The notes beneath the pieces were generated by a model. The model made no database searches and had not been told where the DNA came from. It was given only the letters and a program-made list of their open reading frames with translations. A program made the position numbers and the translations under genes. Positions 34,494 to 43,887 of a stretch of 64,000 nucleotides of DNA are shown here, one piece after another. Source of the DNA: Bacillus sp. ISL-37 (lineage in GTDB: Bacteria; Bacillota; Bacilli; Bacillales; Cytobacillaceae); assembly GCF_018613315.1 (NCBI RefSeq), contig NZ_JAGGQL010000007.1, positions 91,988-155,987 of the forward strand. Reading direction: 5' to 3'. Position 1 is the first letter of the stretch. Each line of letters opens with the position of its first letter.

Positions 34494-35297
34494 ATGAAAA
34501 TAGAAGAATTAAGAGATAGACTATCGAATGAACTCGCTGGGTGCAAGGGCCGGGCGAGTTTGTTTTTGGAAATTGAAGGATCAATTATAGAATCTAACAG
34601 CAATGTAGTTTACCAGTCTGCCAGTTTGATAAAACTGCCGATATTATTCGAGGCTTTGAGACTGATTGAAGCAGGTAAGCTGCAAAAAGACAAAATCGTG
34701 ACCATTAAAGAAAGCGACAAAATTGGAGACACGGGAGTTCTCCAGGCTATGAAAGTTAAGCAGCTTACAGTCGAGGATTTGTTGTCACTTATGATCATTG
34801 TGTCGGATAATTCGGCTACTAATCTATTGATTGATTTAATAGGGATAAATTCAATCAATTCGACTATATCCATGATCGGAATGAAAAACTCGATATTGCA
34901 GCGTAAAATGTTGGATTTCGATGCCATTCAATCCGGACATGATAACTTTACATCCGCAACTGATATCGCATTATGCCTGAAAGAAACTGTTGCTGGAGGG
35001 TCTTTAAATAAACACTCGAAAAACACATTCTTTTCGTTGCTCCTGCAACAACAATTCAAAGAAAAGCTGCCATTTTATATGGATGATACTCTATTAAAAT
35101 TCGGAAATAAGACAGGAGAACTTCCCGGAGTCGAGCACGATTGCGGTATTATATCATACGGTAAGAAGCAGGCATTTATTGTGGTATTGATTGATGGACT
35201 TTCAGAACCGGAATCAGGAAAAACGACCATCCGACAGATTGGGAAGCACATAAACCGCTTTATAACAGGTGTTTTGACAAAATCCGACTATACGTGA
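34494..35297 (+). CDS. Cytoplasmic class A beta-lactamase-fold serine hydrolase
   Basis: 267 residues with the three active-site motifs of penicillin-recognising enzymes: Ser44-Leu-Ile-Lys47, SDN at 104-106 and KTG at 206-208. There is no signal peptide or anchor, unlike secreted lactamases and PBPs, and the omega-loop Glu of class A lactamases is not evident in the region after SMIGMKNS. It follows ykfD by 14 bp, so it likely acts on imported muropeptides, for example as a D,D- or D-amino peptidase. This is inference from context. It is not a member of the ykfABCD set I know from B. subtilis. Confidence 0.85.
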   Translation: MKIEELRDRLSNELAGCKGRASLFLEIEGSIIESNSNVVYQSASLIKLPILFEALRLIEAGKLQKDKIVTIKESDKIGDTGVLQAMKVKQLTVEDLLSLMIIVSDNSATNLLIDLIGINSINSTISMIGMKNSILQRKMLDFDAIQSGHDNFTSATDIALCLKETVAGGSLNKHSKNTFFSLLLQQQFKEKLPFYMDDTLLKFGNKTGELPGVEHDCGIISYGKKQAFIVVLIDGLSEPESGKTTIRQIGKHINRFITGVLTKSDYT

Positions 35298-35408
35298 TAG
35301 CTTTCGATAGCGAAGTGTTATTAAGTGCTAGCAATCTAATATCATTTCTTTAATGGGGGATTATCGATTATATTCTTAAATATAAAATGAATTTCCTTGA
35401 ATCAACCA

Positions 35409-35441
35409 GCTCCATCGTCCGCTAAACGGTGGAGCTTTTGC
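35409..35441. terminator. Terminator region between the hydrolase and the MFS remnant
   Basis: AGCTCCATCGTCC-GCTAA-ACGGTGGAGCT stem with G-T pairs, then TTTTGCTTTT. Confidence 0.75.
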
Positions 35442-35446
35442 TTTTC

Positions 35447-35863
35447 CTACATCGCTTTTTCTATTAATTTTGCTTTTTCCTGATGAAGACTATATTTTAG
35501 GGACCATAGTAAGAAAAAGGTTCCGGCAACTAAATACATGATTCCGCCAAACATGCCCACCAATCTAGGATTGAACCATTCCAGGGCAATGCCGGTAAAG
35601 AACATGGAGACTCCGATGTAAGTGTTGGACAGCATACTTATAATGCCAAAGTAGATTCCATGCCAATTGGAAGGTATTGTTTCCATTACTACCGTATCAA
35701 GAAGGGTGTTACCGACCCCACTGAATATTGCGGTCATGCCTAATAGAACAGCGGTCAGCCAGAAAACTTTGGTCTGACTTATCGTGGTCAAGACAATCCT
35801 TCGCCTATGATACATAGGAAAGAAAATTAATTTCTTGTTTAATTTTTTTAAAACTGTATTCAT
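35447..35863 (-). pseudogene. MFS transporter, C-terminal remnant
   Basis: About 115 residues carry the last three to four membrane helices of a major facilitator protein (FWLTAVLLGMTAIFSG, WHGIYFGIISMLSNTYIGVSMFFTG, LVGMFGGIMYLVAGTFFLLW). The first 25 residues (KKLNKKLIFFPMYHRRRIV) fit a late cytoplasmic loop rather than a transporter start, and the first eight helices are absent upstream, where only 90 bp remain before the next gene. It is judged a decayed gene. The missing part is not in the window. Confidence 0.72.
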
Positions 35864-35952
35864 AAAAAGTAAAATGCTATATAATGATTTTCGTATTTCC
35901 GAAAATTTGAATTCGAGATGAAAAATGTTTATAGATACAGGGGGAATGATGG

Positions 35953-36834
35953 ATGAAAATGAGAGTTTCCGCAGTTCAATACCATCTTCACACGATCAGG
36001 TCGTTCGAAGAGTTTGCTCAGCAGTGTGAGCATTATGTAAAAACAGCACAGGAGTATGGTTCAGAGTTCGTTTTGTTTCCTGAGTTCTTTACTACTCAAT
36101 TATTATCAATCGGCAGTGAGCAGGGTACGAGGTTGACCATCAATGAACTCCCCGGTTTTACCGAGCAATATTTAAACCTTTTCCAGAGTTTCGCATTGGA
36201 AACAGGGATGCACATTATTGGCGGAACACATGTCATTGCTCGAGAAGGAAAGCTCTTTAATGTCGCTCACATGTTTTACCCGGATGGCAGAATCGTCGAG
36301 CAGGCGAAGCTTCATATTACACCTACCGAGGTAAATGAGTGGAATATGAGTGCGGGAGAAGGTTTCAGGGTATTTGATACAAAGAAGGGACGCATCGCGC
36401 TACTAACCTGCTATGATATTGAGTTTCCTGAAATCGTAAGGATGGCTAAAGCAAAAGGTGCAGATGTCATTTTCGTTCCTTCTTGTACAGATGACCGCCA
36501 TGGTTTCCATCGTGTCCGCTATACGAGCCATGCACGGGCAATTGAAAACCAGGTCTACGTCGTTTTGACAGGTACAGTAGGCGCATTACCTACAGTTGAC
36601 TTTATGCGCGCTAACTTTGGCCAGGCGGCAGTGATTACGCCTAATGATATTCCGTTCCCTCCAAAAGGTCTTCAGGTTGAAGGGGAACTTAATGATGACA
36701 TGATCGTAACTGCCGACCTTGATTTGGAACTATTGTACGAAGTGCGTGAGCGCGGTTCGGTCACTACATGGCGAGACCGCCGTACTGACCTTTATCCAGA
36801 CTGGGAACAAGCCGAAAAGAATTTTATACGATAA
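35953..36834 (+). CDS. Carbon-nitrogen hydrolase (nitrilase superfamily amidase)
   Basis: 293 residues with the Glu-Lys-Cys triad: Glu44 (LFPEFF), Lys119 (AKLHITP) and Cys153 (LLTCYDIEFPE). It should hydrolyse an amide or nitrile of a small metabolite. ATG follows GGGGGAATG. A GNAT acetyltransferase starts 12 bp downstream. In B. subtilis YhcX a GNAT domain and such a hydrolase are fused in one protein, so the pair here probably does the same job as two chains. Confidence 0.9.
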   Translation: MKMRVSAVQYHLHTIRSFEEFAQQCEHYVKTAQEYGSEFVLFPEFFTTQLLSIGSEQGTRLTINELPGFTEQYLNLFQSFALETGMHIIGGTHVIAREGKLFNVAHMFYPDGRIVEQAKLHITPTEVNEWNMSAGEGFRVFDTKKGRIALLTCYDIEFPEIVRMAKAKGADVIFVPSCTDDRHGFHRVRYTSHARAIENQVYVVLTGTVGALPTVDFMRANFGQAAVITPNDIPFPPKGLQVEGELNDDMIVTADLDLELLYEVRERGSVTTWRDRRTDLYPDWEQAEKNFIR

Positions 36835-36846
36835 GGAGCACCCTAC

Positions 36847-37518
36847 ATGGAATATATTCGCGTTAACAGTATCAATGATCCGCTTTTTACCAAGCTCCAT
36901 AACTTAATGAAGGAAGTTTTCCCTCCGGAGGAAGTATTGGAGTTTGATTTATGGAAAGGGCCACTCGAAGATCCAGGCATTAGGGTTTTTGTTGCTGTAC
37001 ATGAAAATGAAGTGGTCGGAGTAACCGAATACCGCTATTATCCTGACTGGAATATAGCGATGACGGATTTCACCATCGTCGGAAAACCTGGCCTTGGACT
37101 TGGGCGTTTCCTTGCAAATAAACGAATGGAAGATCTGCAGCACCTCGCTGGTGAACAAGGGGTAGAATTGTTTGGGATGTTCGCAGAAATTTATGATCCG
37201 TACCGCAAGACAGATCATGATTTTGGCGGTGTGAAAACGATGGACCCGTTTGTAAGGCGCGAAGTATTATCTCACCTTGGGTATAAACGCCTGGATATGG
37301 AATACGTCCATCCATCATGGGAAAATGACGGAGAAGCAGTAGAGGGGCTTGATTTATGCTTCATGCCAGCTGTTGAGAATACTCATGAACTACCGGCAGC
37401 GTTAATTACAGATTTCCTTACCACTTATTATTCCGTTCTCGAAAAGAAGCCAGAGAAGTGGAATAAGATGGTGGATCAACTGAATAATAAAAAAACCGTA
37501 ACATTGTTGCCATTATAA
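36847..37518 (+). CDS. GNAT family N-acetyltransferase
   Basis: 223 residues. The acetyl-CoA region is recognisable (VGVTEYRYYPD, then the loop GKPGLGLGRFLANKRMEDL in place of the Q/RxxGxG/A motif). AAGGAGC precedes the ATG. Operon partner of the nitrilase-type hydrolase, as noted from the YhcX fusion. The substrate is unknown. Confidence 0.82.
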   Translation: MEYIRVNSINDPLFTKLHNLMKEVFPPEEVLEFDLWKGPLEDPGIRVFVAVHENEVVGVTEYRYYPDWNIAMTDFTIVGKPGLGLGRFLANKRMEDLQHLAGEQGVELFGMFAEIYDPYRKTDHDFGGVKTMDPFVRREVLSHLGYKRLDMEYVHPSWENDGEAVEGLDLCFMPAVENTHELPAALITDFLTTYYSVLEKKPEKWNKMVDQLNNKKTVTLLPL

Positions 37519-37524
37519 AGTGCG

Positions 37525-37557
37525 ACCAGCAGTGATCCATTACTGCTGGTTTTTTTG
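37525..37557 (+). terminator. Terminator of the hydrolase-GNAT operon
   Basis: ACCAGCAGT-GATCCATT-ACTGCTGGT followed by TTTTTTG. Confidence 0.92.
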
Positions 37558-37666
37558 TTCTGTGCCAAATCGTTTGCCTTCTTTTCAAATGAGTCACAAG
37601 ATTTGTTTTCACCGATGAGATTTTCTATAATTAACCCTTGACTACATAATTGAAAGGAGTCATCAT

Positions 37667-38383
37667 ATGGAATCTTTAAAAGGGAAAACAGCGCTAATCA
37701 CGGGTGCTGGCAGAGGCATCGGCCGTGCTGCTGCTATAGCTCTGGCTAAAGAAGGCGTAAATATTGGCATGATTGGGCTAACAATTGCCAATCTGGAGAA
37801 GGTTACAACTGAACTTGAGGAATATGGGGTAAATGTTTCAGGGGCTGTAGCTGATGTATCTGACATCGAATCTGTACAGCACGCTGTTGAGCATGTAACA
37901 GAAGAAATCGGTCCTATTGATATCCTGATTAACAATGCAGGAATCGCAAAATTTGGCGGCTTTCTCGAGCTAGAACCACAGGAGTGGGAAAAAATTATCC
38001 AGGTCAATTTGATGGGCACATATAATGTGACTCGGGCTGTCTTGCCAGGAATGATTGAGCGAAAAACAGGTGACATCATTAATGTTGCTTCCACAGCAGG
38101 GCAAAAGGGAGCGCCGGTAACAAGCGCATATAGCGCATCAAAATTCGGAGTGCTTGGGTTGACAGAATCCTTAATGCTTGAAGTCCGAAAGCATAACATT
38201 CGTGTCAGCGCACTTACACCAAGCACAGTAGCTACTGACCTGGCCATTGAGTCGAACTTAACAGATGGCAATCCGGAAAAAGTCATGCAGCCAGAAGATT
38301 TGGCTGAGCTAATGGTAGCGCAGCTAAAATTGAACCGCCGCGTTTTCATCAAGACAGCTGGAATGTGGTCAACAAATCCATAA
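37667..38383 (+). CDS. FabG-like 3-ketoacyl-ACP reductase (SDR)
   Basis: 238 residues, classical [13 protein letters not shown] cofactor loop near residue 12, NNAG, a catalytic Ser in VASTAGQKG, and Tyr/Lys in YSASKFG. It uses NADPH or NADH to reduce a keto group. It resembles stand-alone FabG paralogues rather than the fatty-acid operon gene, as no fab genes are nearby. GAAAGGAG lies nine bases before the ATG. An R190 repeat follows. Confidence 0.88.
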   Translation: MESLKGKTALITGAGRGIGRAAAIALAKEGVNIGMIGLTIANLEKVTTELEEYGVNVSGAVADVSDIESVQHAVEHVTEEIGPIDILINNAGIAKFGGFLELEPQEWEKIIQVNLMGTYNVTRAVLPGMIERKTGDIINVASTAGQKGAPVTSAYSASKFGVLGLTESLMLEVRKHNIRVSALTPSTVATDLAIESNLTDGNPEKVMQPEDLAELMVAQLKLNRRVFIKTAGMWSTNP

Positions 38384-38388
38384 TCATT

Positions 38389-38425
38389 CAGAGGGTAGAA
38401 CCAACAAAGGTTTTATCCTCTTTTT
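38389..38425 (+). terminator. Terminator of the FabG-like gene
   Basis: AGAGGGTAGAACC-AACAAA-GGTTTTATCCTCT with G-U pairs, then TTTTTATT. It ends directly before R190 copy B. Confidence 0.8.
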
Positions 38426-38426
38426 A

Positions 38427-38614
38427 TTCTCTTTTCTCAAACTTTGTTGCTATTGAATACAAAATTGGAGTGAATGACCTATATTCCTTCGTAAAGTTGA
38501 CGCTTCTTATGAGAAAAGAGCATGCGAACTTCATACCGACCTACAAAATAGGTATATATTACGTTAAAATTGGCTTTAGGATTTTAACAACAATCTTTAC
38601 GAAACCAGCCTTTT
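38427..38614 (+). repeat. R190 element, copy B
   Basis: Same order of segments as copy A: CTCTTTTCTCA, TTGTTGCTATTG, TGAGAAAAGAGCATGC and GTTAAAATT-GGCTTTAG-GATTTTAAC. The single change in the 3' hairpin (C to T) still allows a G-U pair, which argues for selection on RNA structure. The remaining gap to 38.8 kb holds no gene. Confidence 0.8.
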
Positions 38615-38797
38615 TTTATAAAACTAAACAAAAACTGAAGTGTCTTCCTGAAAAAGACACTCGCGATCAGTGATAGTACCTGGTGCTAATTAGGTGGAGG
38701 AATACTGCTAAAATATGCTGTTCTAGACTCTAGAACGGCTATTATTATATTAAAAAACGATACTATTATTTTGGTATAACTTGAGAGAATGAACAAA

Positions 38798-38817
38798 AAA
38801 ACGGCCTAAGCCGTTTT
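38798..38817. terminator. Terminator of the small membrane protein gene
   Basis: AAAACGGC-CTAA-GCCGTTTT, overlapping the last codon of the reverse-strand gene. Confidence 0.8.
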
Positions 38818-39175
38818 AAAAAGCGTATTGGAATATCCCATAATAAAGGGGCAGTACAAATATCAATCCACTCAGTTTTGCTGCAAGCGGCATGGGTTCT
38901 TCCTCTTCTTCCAGGCCAAAATCCCCTGCAAACCGCTCCGCAAAGAATATGGTAAAAATCACATCCCATAGAAGACCGATAACGAAGACGATTTTCCATA
39001 CTAAAGGCGTTAGCATTTCTGTTTCAGTCACATATCCAAATAACCCAAGCCAAGTGATGATTGAAATGACAAAATCCAGCCGGGTGATATTGTTTTTATA
39101 TTTACCCTTGATCAAAAACCAAATTGCCGTGGTGCCCATAAATCCTAAATACATTAACCATAAAAAATCAGTCAT
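38816..39175 (-). CDS. Small membrane protein of unknown function (119 aa)
   Basis: Four hydrophobic segments (DFLWLMYLGFMGTTAIWFLI, LDFVISIITWLGLFGYV, WKIVFVIGLLWDVIFTIFFA, AKLSGLIFVLPLYYGIF) with an acidic loop LEEEEE before the last. GAGGTAAG precedes the ATG. No family recognised. Divergent from the giant membrane protein. Confidence 0.78.
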   Translation of the reverse strand: MTDFLWLMYLGFMGTTAIWFLIKGKYKNNITRLDFVISIITWLGLFGYVTETEMLTPLVWKIVFVIGLLWDVIFTIFFAERFAGDFGLEEEEEPMPLAAKLSGLIFVLPLYYGIFQYAF

Positions 39176-39390
39176 TTTCTTACCTCGTAATCTTTTAATT
39201 AGTTTTTTATCAGATTGGTTTAAGCGTCCTGATTCTGAAACTTATAAATCGAAACAGAATGATAGTGGTAAGTCGCTTTGTCCATAAAGAGGAACACCCT
39301 TTAAACGCACCTATCCTATTATAAAGGTGAATAGGCAATGTTGGAATAGAAATTGTCGAAAAATGACTTGTGATTTTTTTATGTAAAATG

Positions 39391-39418
39391 TTGAATTATT
39401 TTATAAAAGGTGTAAAAT
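39391..39418 (+). promoter_or_regulatory. Possible sigma-A promoter of the giant membrane protein
   Basis: TTGAAT, 16 bases, TAAAAT, about 50 bp before the start codon in AT-rich DNA. Confidence 0.45.
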
Positions 39419-39466
39419 TACACTAAACAGTTCGAATATGGGTTAAAGAGGGATTGGGGGATAAAA

Positions 39467-42400
39467 ATGGAACATGCTCCTAAAGAGGAAAGACGCAGGA
39501 TTTTCCGTAATGAGCTCTATAATTTAAAAGAATTAGGTTATGTATCACCAGAGGAATACAAAAGTGTATCAGAAGCCCATAATGAATACTTTCTTGATTT
39601 GCTGGCAAAAGACCGGCAGGAGAAAGACTTGGCAACTAGGAACAATAATCCTAAAGTACTTGAACTTGAGAACGAAAAAGCCCAGTCAACTGATCGCGTT
39701 GCGGTGAAGGAGAATCAAATACAACAGTCTAAACCAAACCCGGTAAAAGCCAGACCAAAGAAATCAGCGGAAGAGATTCGTGAACGGAATATTTCCTGGT
39801 CTTTGAATATAGGGGTGATCATGCTTTTGATTGGCGGATTGTACCTAGCTACAAGCAACTGGGAAAGTATGACTCCATGGATGAAGACAGGGTCAATCGC
39901 AATGGTTTCGGCTTTGTTTTACGGAATTGCCTATATTAGCTACAAGATCATTAAAATTGAAAAAACAGCCTTTGCGTTTGTGGTACTTGGCAGCCTTTTC
40001 TTGCCTATCTTCACCTTATCACTTGGCTGGTTTGAATTGCTCGGCCCTTTCTTATCGTTCTATGGAGAAGGCCGCTTCATATTAGGGGCAATAAGCAGTT
40101 CAGTGTTGATTCCGATATATGGTTTTCTGGCAAAGAGACTATCTTCGAGGTTATTCGTGTGGTTTACGTTTATTACAACTTCCATTGCAGCAGCATATGT
40201 GTTGAACGCGATTGGACTAAAAACAGACGGATTTTACCTCGGCCTGATTATTTTCAATACACTTCTGATTGCAGCCTATCACCAGCTAAAAATAAAAGAT
40301 CAGCTGCCGCTCTTCACCAAGGAACTTGCAGTATATTCACAGGCAAACCTAGTACTGTCTACCTTGTTAATGCTTTTCTTTTATGATAATCATATTTTCA
40401 ACGGCTTCAATTTGATTTTGACTGCTATTGTCTATCTATCGATGATCTTCGTTAATGGCCATAAAGAGTATCATTTTGTTTTTAGTGCCATGTTCATTTA
40501 TGGTGCCTATCAAATTCTTGAAAATTGGTGGTTTACAGAAGTAAGTGTAATAGGTTATGCACTTCTTGGTTTCGTATTTCTGTTCGTTCCAAGGTTCATT
40601 GATGATAAACACGCCTTGAATAGAGCTTTCCAAATGACTAGTGCAGTTGTATCAGGTCTTGCCTTTTTATTCATCACAGCCGAAGGGATGATGATTCATT
40701 CAGAAAATCCATCCTTTATTCTTATGGCAGCTTACCTGATCATTTCAGCTAACTTCATTTATCTTGCGAATACCAATGAAAATATCATTTTTAAATATCT
40801 AAGTCCGATTTTCCTTGCAACCGCTATGTTTGAAGCCGTTTTGCAAATTGGGAAATGGATCGGTTTAGAAAACCTTGTTTTGCCAATTTATTTCATTGGG
40901 TTCATTCTCTTCATTCTTGCAGGCTGGCTGGTCAAGATGAAGTATCTTCAAGCCATTAAAACCAGCTCGCGGGATGTCGGAATGGTGATCATGCTTTTCA
41001 TGATTCTTGTTGCTTTTTCCATGTTCGACTGGTGGGAGCTGGCCTTGATGTTCTCGCTGACCAGCTATGCTTTGTATATCATGATGAAAATAGAAAGCAG
41101 AACGATTTTGCCTTTGATTGCTCAATGGGCAGCACCCATCTCACTCGGTTTATCAGCCGCTGCCATCGGGGAGGAAATACGGTTACATTCCAGCTTTTAT
41201 AACGATTTTATTGGAATGCCCGGAAATTTCGCTCTTGCGGGAGTCCTTTTATTAAGTACCAGTTTTGTCCTTGGCAAAACAAAGGAAACCGTCCTGTCAC
41301 AAAATGCATTTTTCAGTTCGCATGGTTTCTATGCGGCAAGCCTGTTTTACACATTCGCGTCTCCGATGACAAATATTTACGGAGAATCAATCATTTGGTT
41401 TGGCGGTATCTTGATGTCTCTCTTGCTTTATAGAGTGACAAAAGAGTCACTGGTCGCATTTTTCTCCGGTGTAGTCAGCCTTGCCTGGTACCTGATCACT
41501 ATGGACTCGATTAATCAAAAGATATTTGATTTTAGTACAACAATAGAGTCTTTAATTATCCCAGGAGGCGGATGGTTACTGCTGGGGGCAGCCGCTTTAC
41601 TTTTTCAAAAGCAGAGAGGTCTTGCAATTGCTTATTCATGGATTGCTCATATCTACCTCGCTCCAATAATGGCAGTTGAGTTTATCATCTACGGGGAAGA
41701 AGCAATCTTAAGCTACTTGATTGGAACGGGAGTCTATGCAGCGAGTATTTTCTTTGTGAAAAAGGAATGGAAAGTGAAATCGTTCTTATACGCTGCATTT
41801 ACTACGTTGTTCCTGACGATCAAGACGGGTATCAGTCATTTTACAGAAACAGATACAGGCCATTACGCCTTCCTGGTGACAAGTATTTTGTTGACTCTAT
41901 TCTGGGTATTGTCAACCGCGAGTTTTAAACAAAGAACCTTATATTATCTTGTCCCGATTTCACTCTTAGGAGTAGCAAGCTTCCTGGCAGCATATCCATA
42001 CAGCTGGCTGTTGTTCGGTATAACAATTGGTTATGCAGCAGCGATATTGGTTTTGCTCCATAGAGTGAAATGGGATTTAGCCGCAATGATCCCGTTATTA
42101 ATGATCTTTTACGGCACAATCCAAATCATGTTCCTGGCACAGCTGCATGTGTGTTGGGATATGGCTATTCTTTCAGGATCAGGAATTTTGCTTATTTTTT
42201 CAGGGAGAAGGATTTATAGCAATCTCTGGGAAAAGGTAGGAGTTTTTGGACTGCAAAGCATGGATGCTTATTCATTAGTCGGATTCTTGTTCATTGTTTC
42301 CGTGCCACTAATGAATGGTGAAACCTTCTGGGCGCTCATTGTCCATGGACTCCTTCTATCTGCAGGATTATGGCTGCAGAAGAACCGGGTTCATGGTAAA

Positions 42401-42946
42401 GGAGTAAGTGTAATTCAATTTATCGCGGGGGCTTACCTGCTGATTCCTTATTATACAGCCGTAGAGCAGCTTAATATCCCGGCCTTATTTGAAAGGGAGG
42501 TATACGTACTTCCACTCGTGGCCCTTGTGATTTTCTTACGATATATGTTCAAAGGGAGAAGCAAGCAAATCACGAGCTATATTCAATGGGCGGTGTTGAT
42601 GTTGGTATCTCTTATGCTCATTCAGGATGGCTTGGAAAGCAATACGGTTTATGATGCCTTGATCCTTGGATCGCTGTCGCTTATTTCCATGCTGGCCGGA
42701 ATGTGGCTGAGAGTAAAAGCTTATTTCTTTGTTGGGGCGGGAGTTTTGCTTCTTAATGTGGTTCTGCAAACCCGCCCATTCTGGGGAAATCTCCCCTGGT
42801 GGGGTTACCTCTTGATCGCCGGATCGATTCTGATCAGTGTTGCTAGCTTCAATGAGTGGAATAAACAAAAAGGAGCTAAAGGGGAGAAAACTCTTCTCGC
42901 AAAGTTAAAAGAGAGCTTACTTATGAAAATGAGAAACTGGAACTAA
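39467..42946 (+). CDS. Giant polytopic membrane protein (1159 aa), function unknown
   Basis: A soluble N-terminus of about 110 residues (RRRIFRNELYNLKELGYVSP, then a Lys/Glu/Gln-rich linker) is followed by roughly 1000 residues made almost wholly of membrane helices, an estimated 30 or more. The start of that region (NIGVIMLLIGGLYLATSNWES) resembles DUF2157-type and related large membrane proteins. No catalytic motif, transporter signature or glycosyltransferase loop was found. It ends in a basic tail. Monocistronic, with AGAGGGATTGGGGG before the ATG. Confidence 0.85.
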   Translation: MEHAPKEERRRIFRNELYNLKELGYVSPEEYKSVSEAHNEYFLDLLAKDRQEKDLATRNNNPKVLELENEKAQSTDRVAVKENQIQQSKPNPVKARPKKSAEEIRERNISWSLNIGVIMLLIGGLYLATSNWESMTPWMKTGSIAMVSALFYGIAYISYKIIKIEKTAFAFVVLGSLFLPIFTLSLGWFELLGPFLSFYGEGRFILGAISSSVLIPIYGFLAKRLSSRLFVWFTFITTSIAAAYVLNAIGLKTDGFYLGLIIFNTLLIAAYHQLKIKDQLPLFTKELAVYSQANLVLSTLLMLFFYDNHIFNGFNLILTAIVYLSMIFVNGHKEYHFVFSAMFIYGAYQILENWWFTEVSVIGYALLGFVFLFVPRFIDDKHALNRAFQMTSAVVSGLAFLFITAEGMMIHSENPSFILMAAYLIISANFIYLANTNENIIFKYLSPIFLATAMFEAVLQIGKWIGLENLVLPIYFIGFILFILAGWLVKMKYLQAIKTSSRDVGMVIMLFMILVAFSMFDWWELALMFSLTSYALYIMMKIESRTILPLIAQWAAPISLGLSAAAIGEEIRLHSSFYNDFIGMPGNFALAGVLLLSTSFVLGKTKETVLSQNAFFSSHGFYAASLFYTFASPMTNIYGESIIWFGGILMSLLLYRVTKESLVAFFSGVVSLAWYLITMDSINQKIFDFSTTIESLIIPGGGWLLLGAAALLFQKQRGLAIAYSWIAHIYLAPIMAVEFIIYGEEAILSYLIGTGVYAASIFFVKKEWKVKSFLYAAFTTLFLTIKTGISHFTETDTGHYAFLVTSILLTLFWVLSTASFKQRTLYYLVPISLLGVASFLAAYPYSWLLFGITIGYAAAILVLLHRVKWDLAAMIPLLMIFYGTIQIMFLAQLHVCWDMAILSGSGILLIFSGRRIYSNLWEKVGVFGLQSMDAYSLVGFLFIVSVPLMNGETFWALIVHGLLLSAGLWLQKNRVHGKGVSVIQFIAGAYLLIPYYTAVEQLNIPALFEREVYVLPLVALVIFLRYMFKGRSKQITSYIQWAVLMLVSLMLIQDGLESNTVYDALILGSLSLISMLAGMWLRVKAYFFVGAGVLLLNVVLQTRPFWGNLPWWGYLLIAGSILISVASFNEWNKQKGAKGEKTLLAKLKESLLMKMRNWN

Positions 42947-43000
42947 TAGAAGCTGGCAAAGGGGGAATGTTTTAATCCTTTGCCAGCTTTGTTTTATGAA

Positions 43001-43191
43001 GGCTCTTTTCTAAAACTTTTTTGCTATTTGACTACAAAATAGGATTTAATGACCGTTTTTCCTCGTAAAGTTGACTCTTTTGTGAGAAAAGAGCATGCAA
43101 ACTTAATTCCGACATGCAAAGGCTTTATATTACGTTAAAATCGGCTTTAGGATTTTAACAACAATCTTTACGAAAACAGGCTATGTGAAAG
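43001..43191 (+). repeat. R190 element, copy C
   Basis: GGCTCTTTTCT, TTGCTATTTGACTACAAAAT, GAGAAAAGAGCATGC and GTTAAAATC-GGCTTTAG-GATTTTAAC occur in the same order as in copies A and B. It fills most of the 330-bp gap after the giant membrane gene; nothing else is seen there. Confidence 0.8.
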
Positions 43192-43277
43192 TTAGGATGC
43201 AAAAAAGTGCATTTCTGGATGATTTCTGTTAACATTCATAAAAATGAGGGGATGACATCAGCTAAGGAGGTTATGAA

Positions 43278-43826
43278 ATGAGGGATGTAACTCTTTTGGA
43301 CATATTTGAACACCATATTGCCCAAAAATACTTGAAGCGTTCTGGCATGGCCCATGCTATTGCAGTCGCTTACCACGCATTCCATCTTGCCAGGGAGCAT
43401 AAGGTGGATGTAGATATTGCAGCGAAAGCCGGTTTCCTGCATGATATAGGGCATTTTACCTGGTACAGAAACGGCAAATGGGACTACGAGCTATACAGAA
43501 AAAATGACATCCATCCAATTAAGGGAGCGGAGAGAGCGCATAAACTCTTGATCCGATTGGGTGAAAACCCCGTGCAGGCGAAAGCCACTTCACTTGCAAT
43601 CCTTTTCCATACAGACTCCTTTTTGCCTTCAAACGATATTATCCGTACGCCACTTCAGAAGGTAGTGAAATGGGCAGATGAAAAAGACGAAGAAGAAGGC
43701 GGAAACCACCATTACAGGAAAATAGAACATGAGCGCGCAAAACAAAGCATTATCAGGCTTGATAAAATGATTGATGAAGAGCTTATGAGTGGTAAAAGCG
43801 GGGGAGGAACACAATTGCCATCTTAA
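43278..43826 (+). CDS. HD domain metal-dependent phosphohydrolase
   Basis: 182 residues. The HD core is present: GMAHAIAVAYHAFHLA (first His), AGFLHDIGHFTW (HD dyad) and a later Asp in KVVKWADEKDEE. It may hydrolyse a nucleotide or phosphodiester; the substrate is unknown. AAGGAGG lies seven bases before the ATG. Single-gene unit with a strong terminator. Confidence 0.85.
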   Translation: MRDVTLLDIFEHHIAQKYLKRSGMAHAIAVAYHAFHLAREHKVDVDIAAKAGFLHDIGHFTWYRNGKWDYELYRKNDIHPIKGAERAHKLLIRLGENPVQAKATSLAILFHTDSFLPSNDIIRTPLQKVVKWADEKDEEEGGNHHYRKIEHERAKQSIIRLDKMIDEELMSGKSGGGTQLPS

Positions 43827-43830
43827 ATGC

Positions 43831-43866
43831 AATAAGGGCATCGGGTTTTCCCGATGCCCTTATTGT
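43831..43866. terminator. Bidirectional terminator
   Basis: AATAAGGGCATCGGG-TTTT-CCCGATGCCCTTATT, perfect 15-bp stem between convergent genes. Confidence 0.95.
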
Positions 43867-43887
43867 ATTTATGGATCTGGCTGGATT

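Noticed and set aside
37663..38352. 229-residue antisense frame over the FabG-like gene
   Set aside because: Shadow of a well-supported SDR gene; translation is Ser/Thr-rich without known motif.
38365..38673. 102-residue frame after the FabG-like gene
   Set aside because: It overlaps the FabG-like end and runs through a terminator and R190 copy B; the frame is not kept in the other copies.
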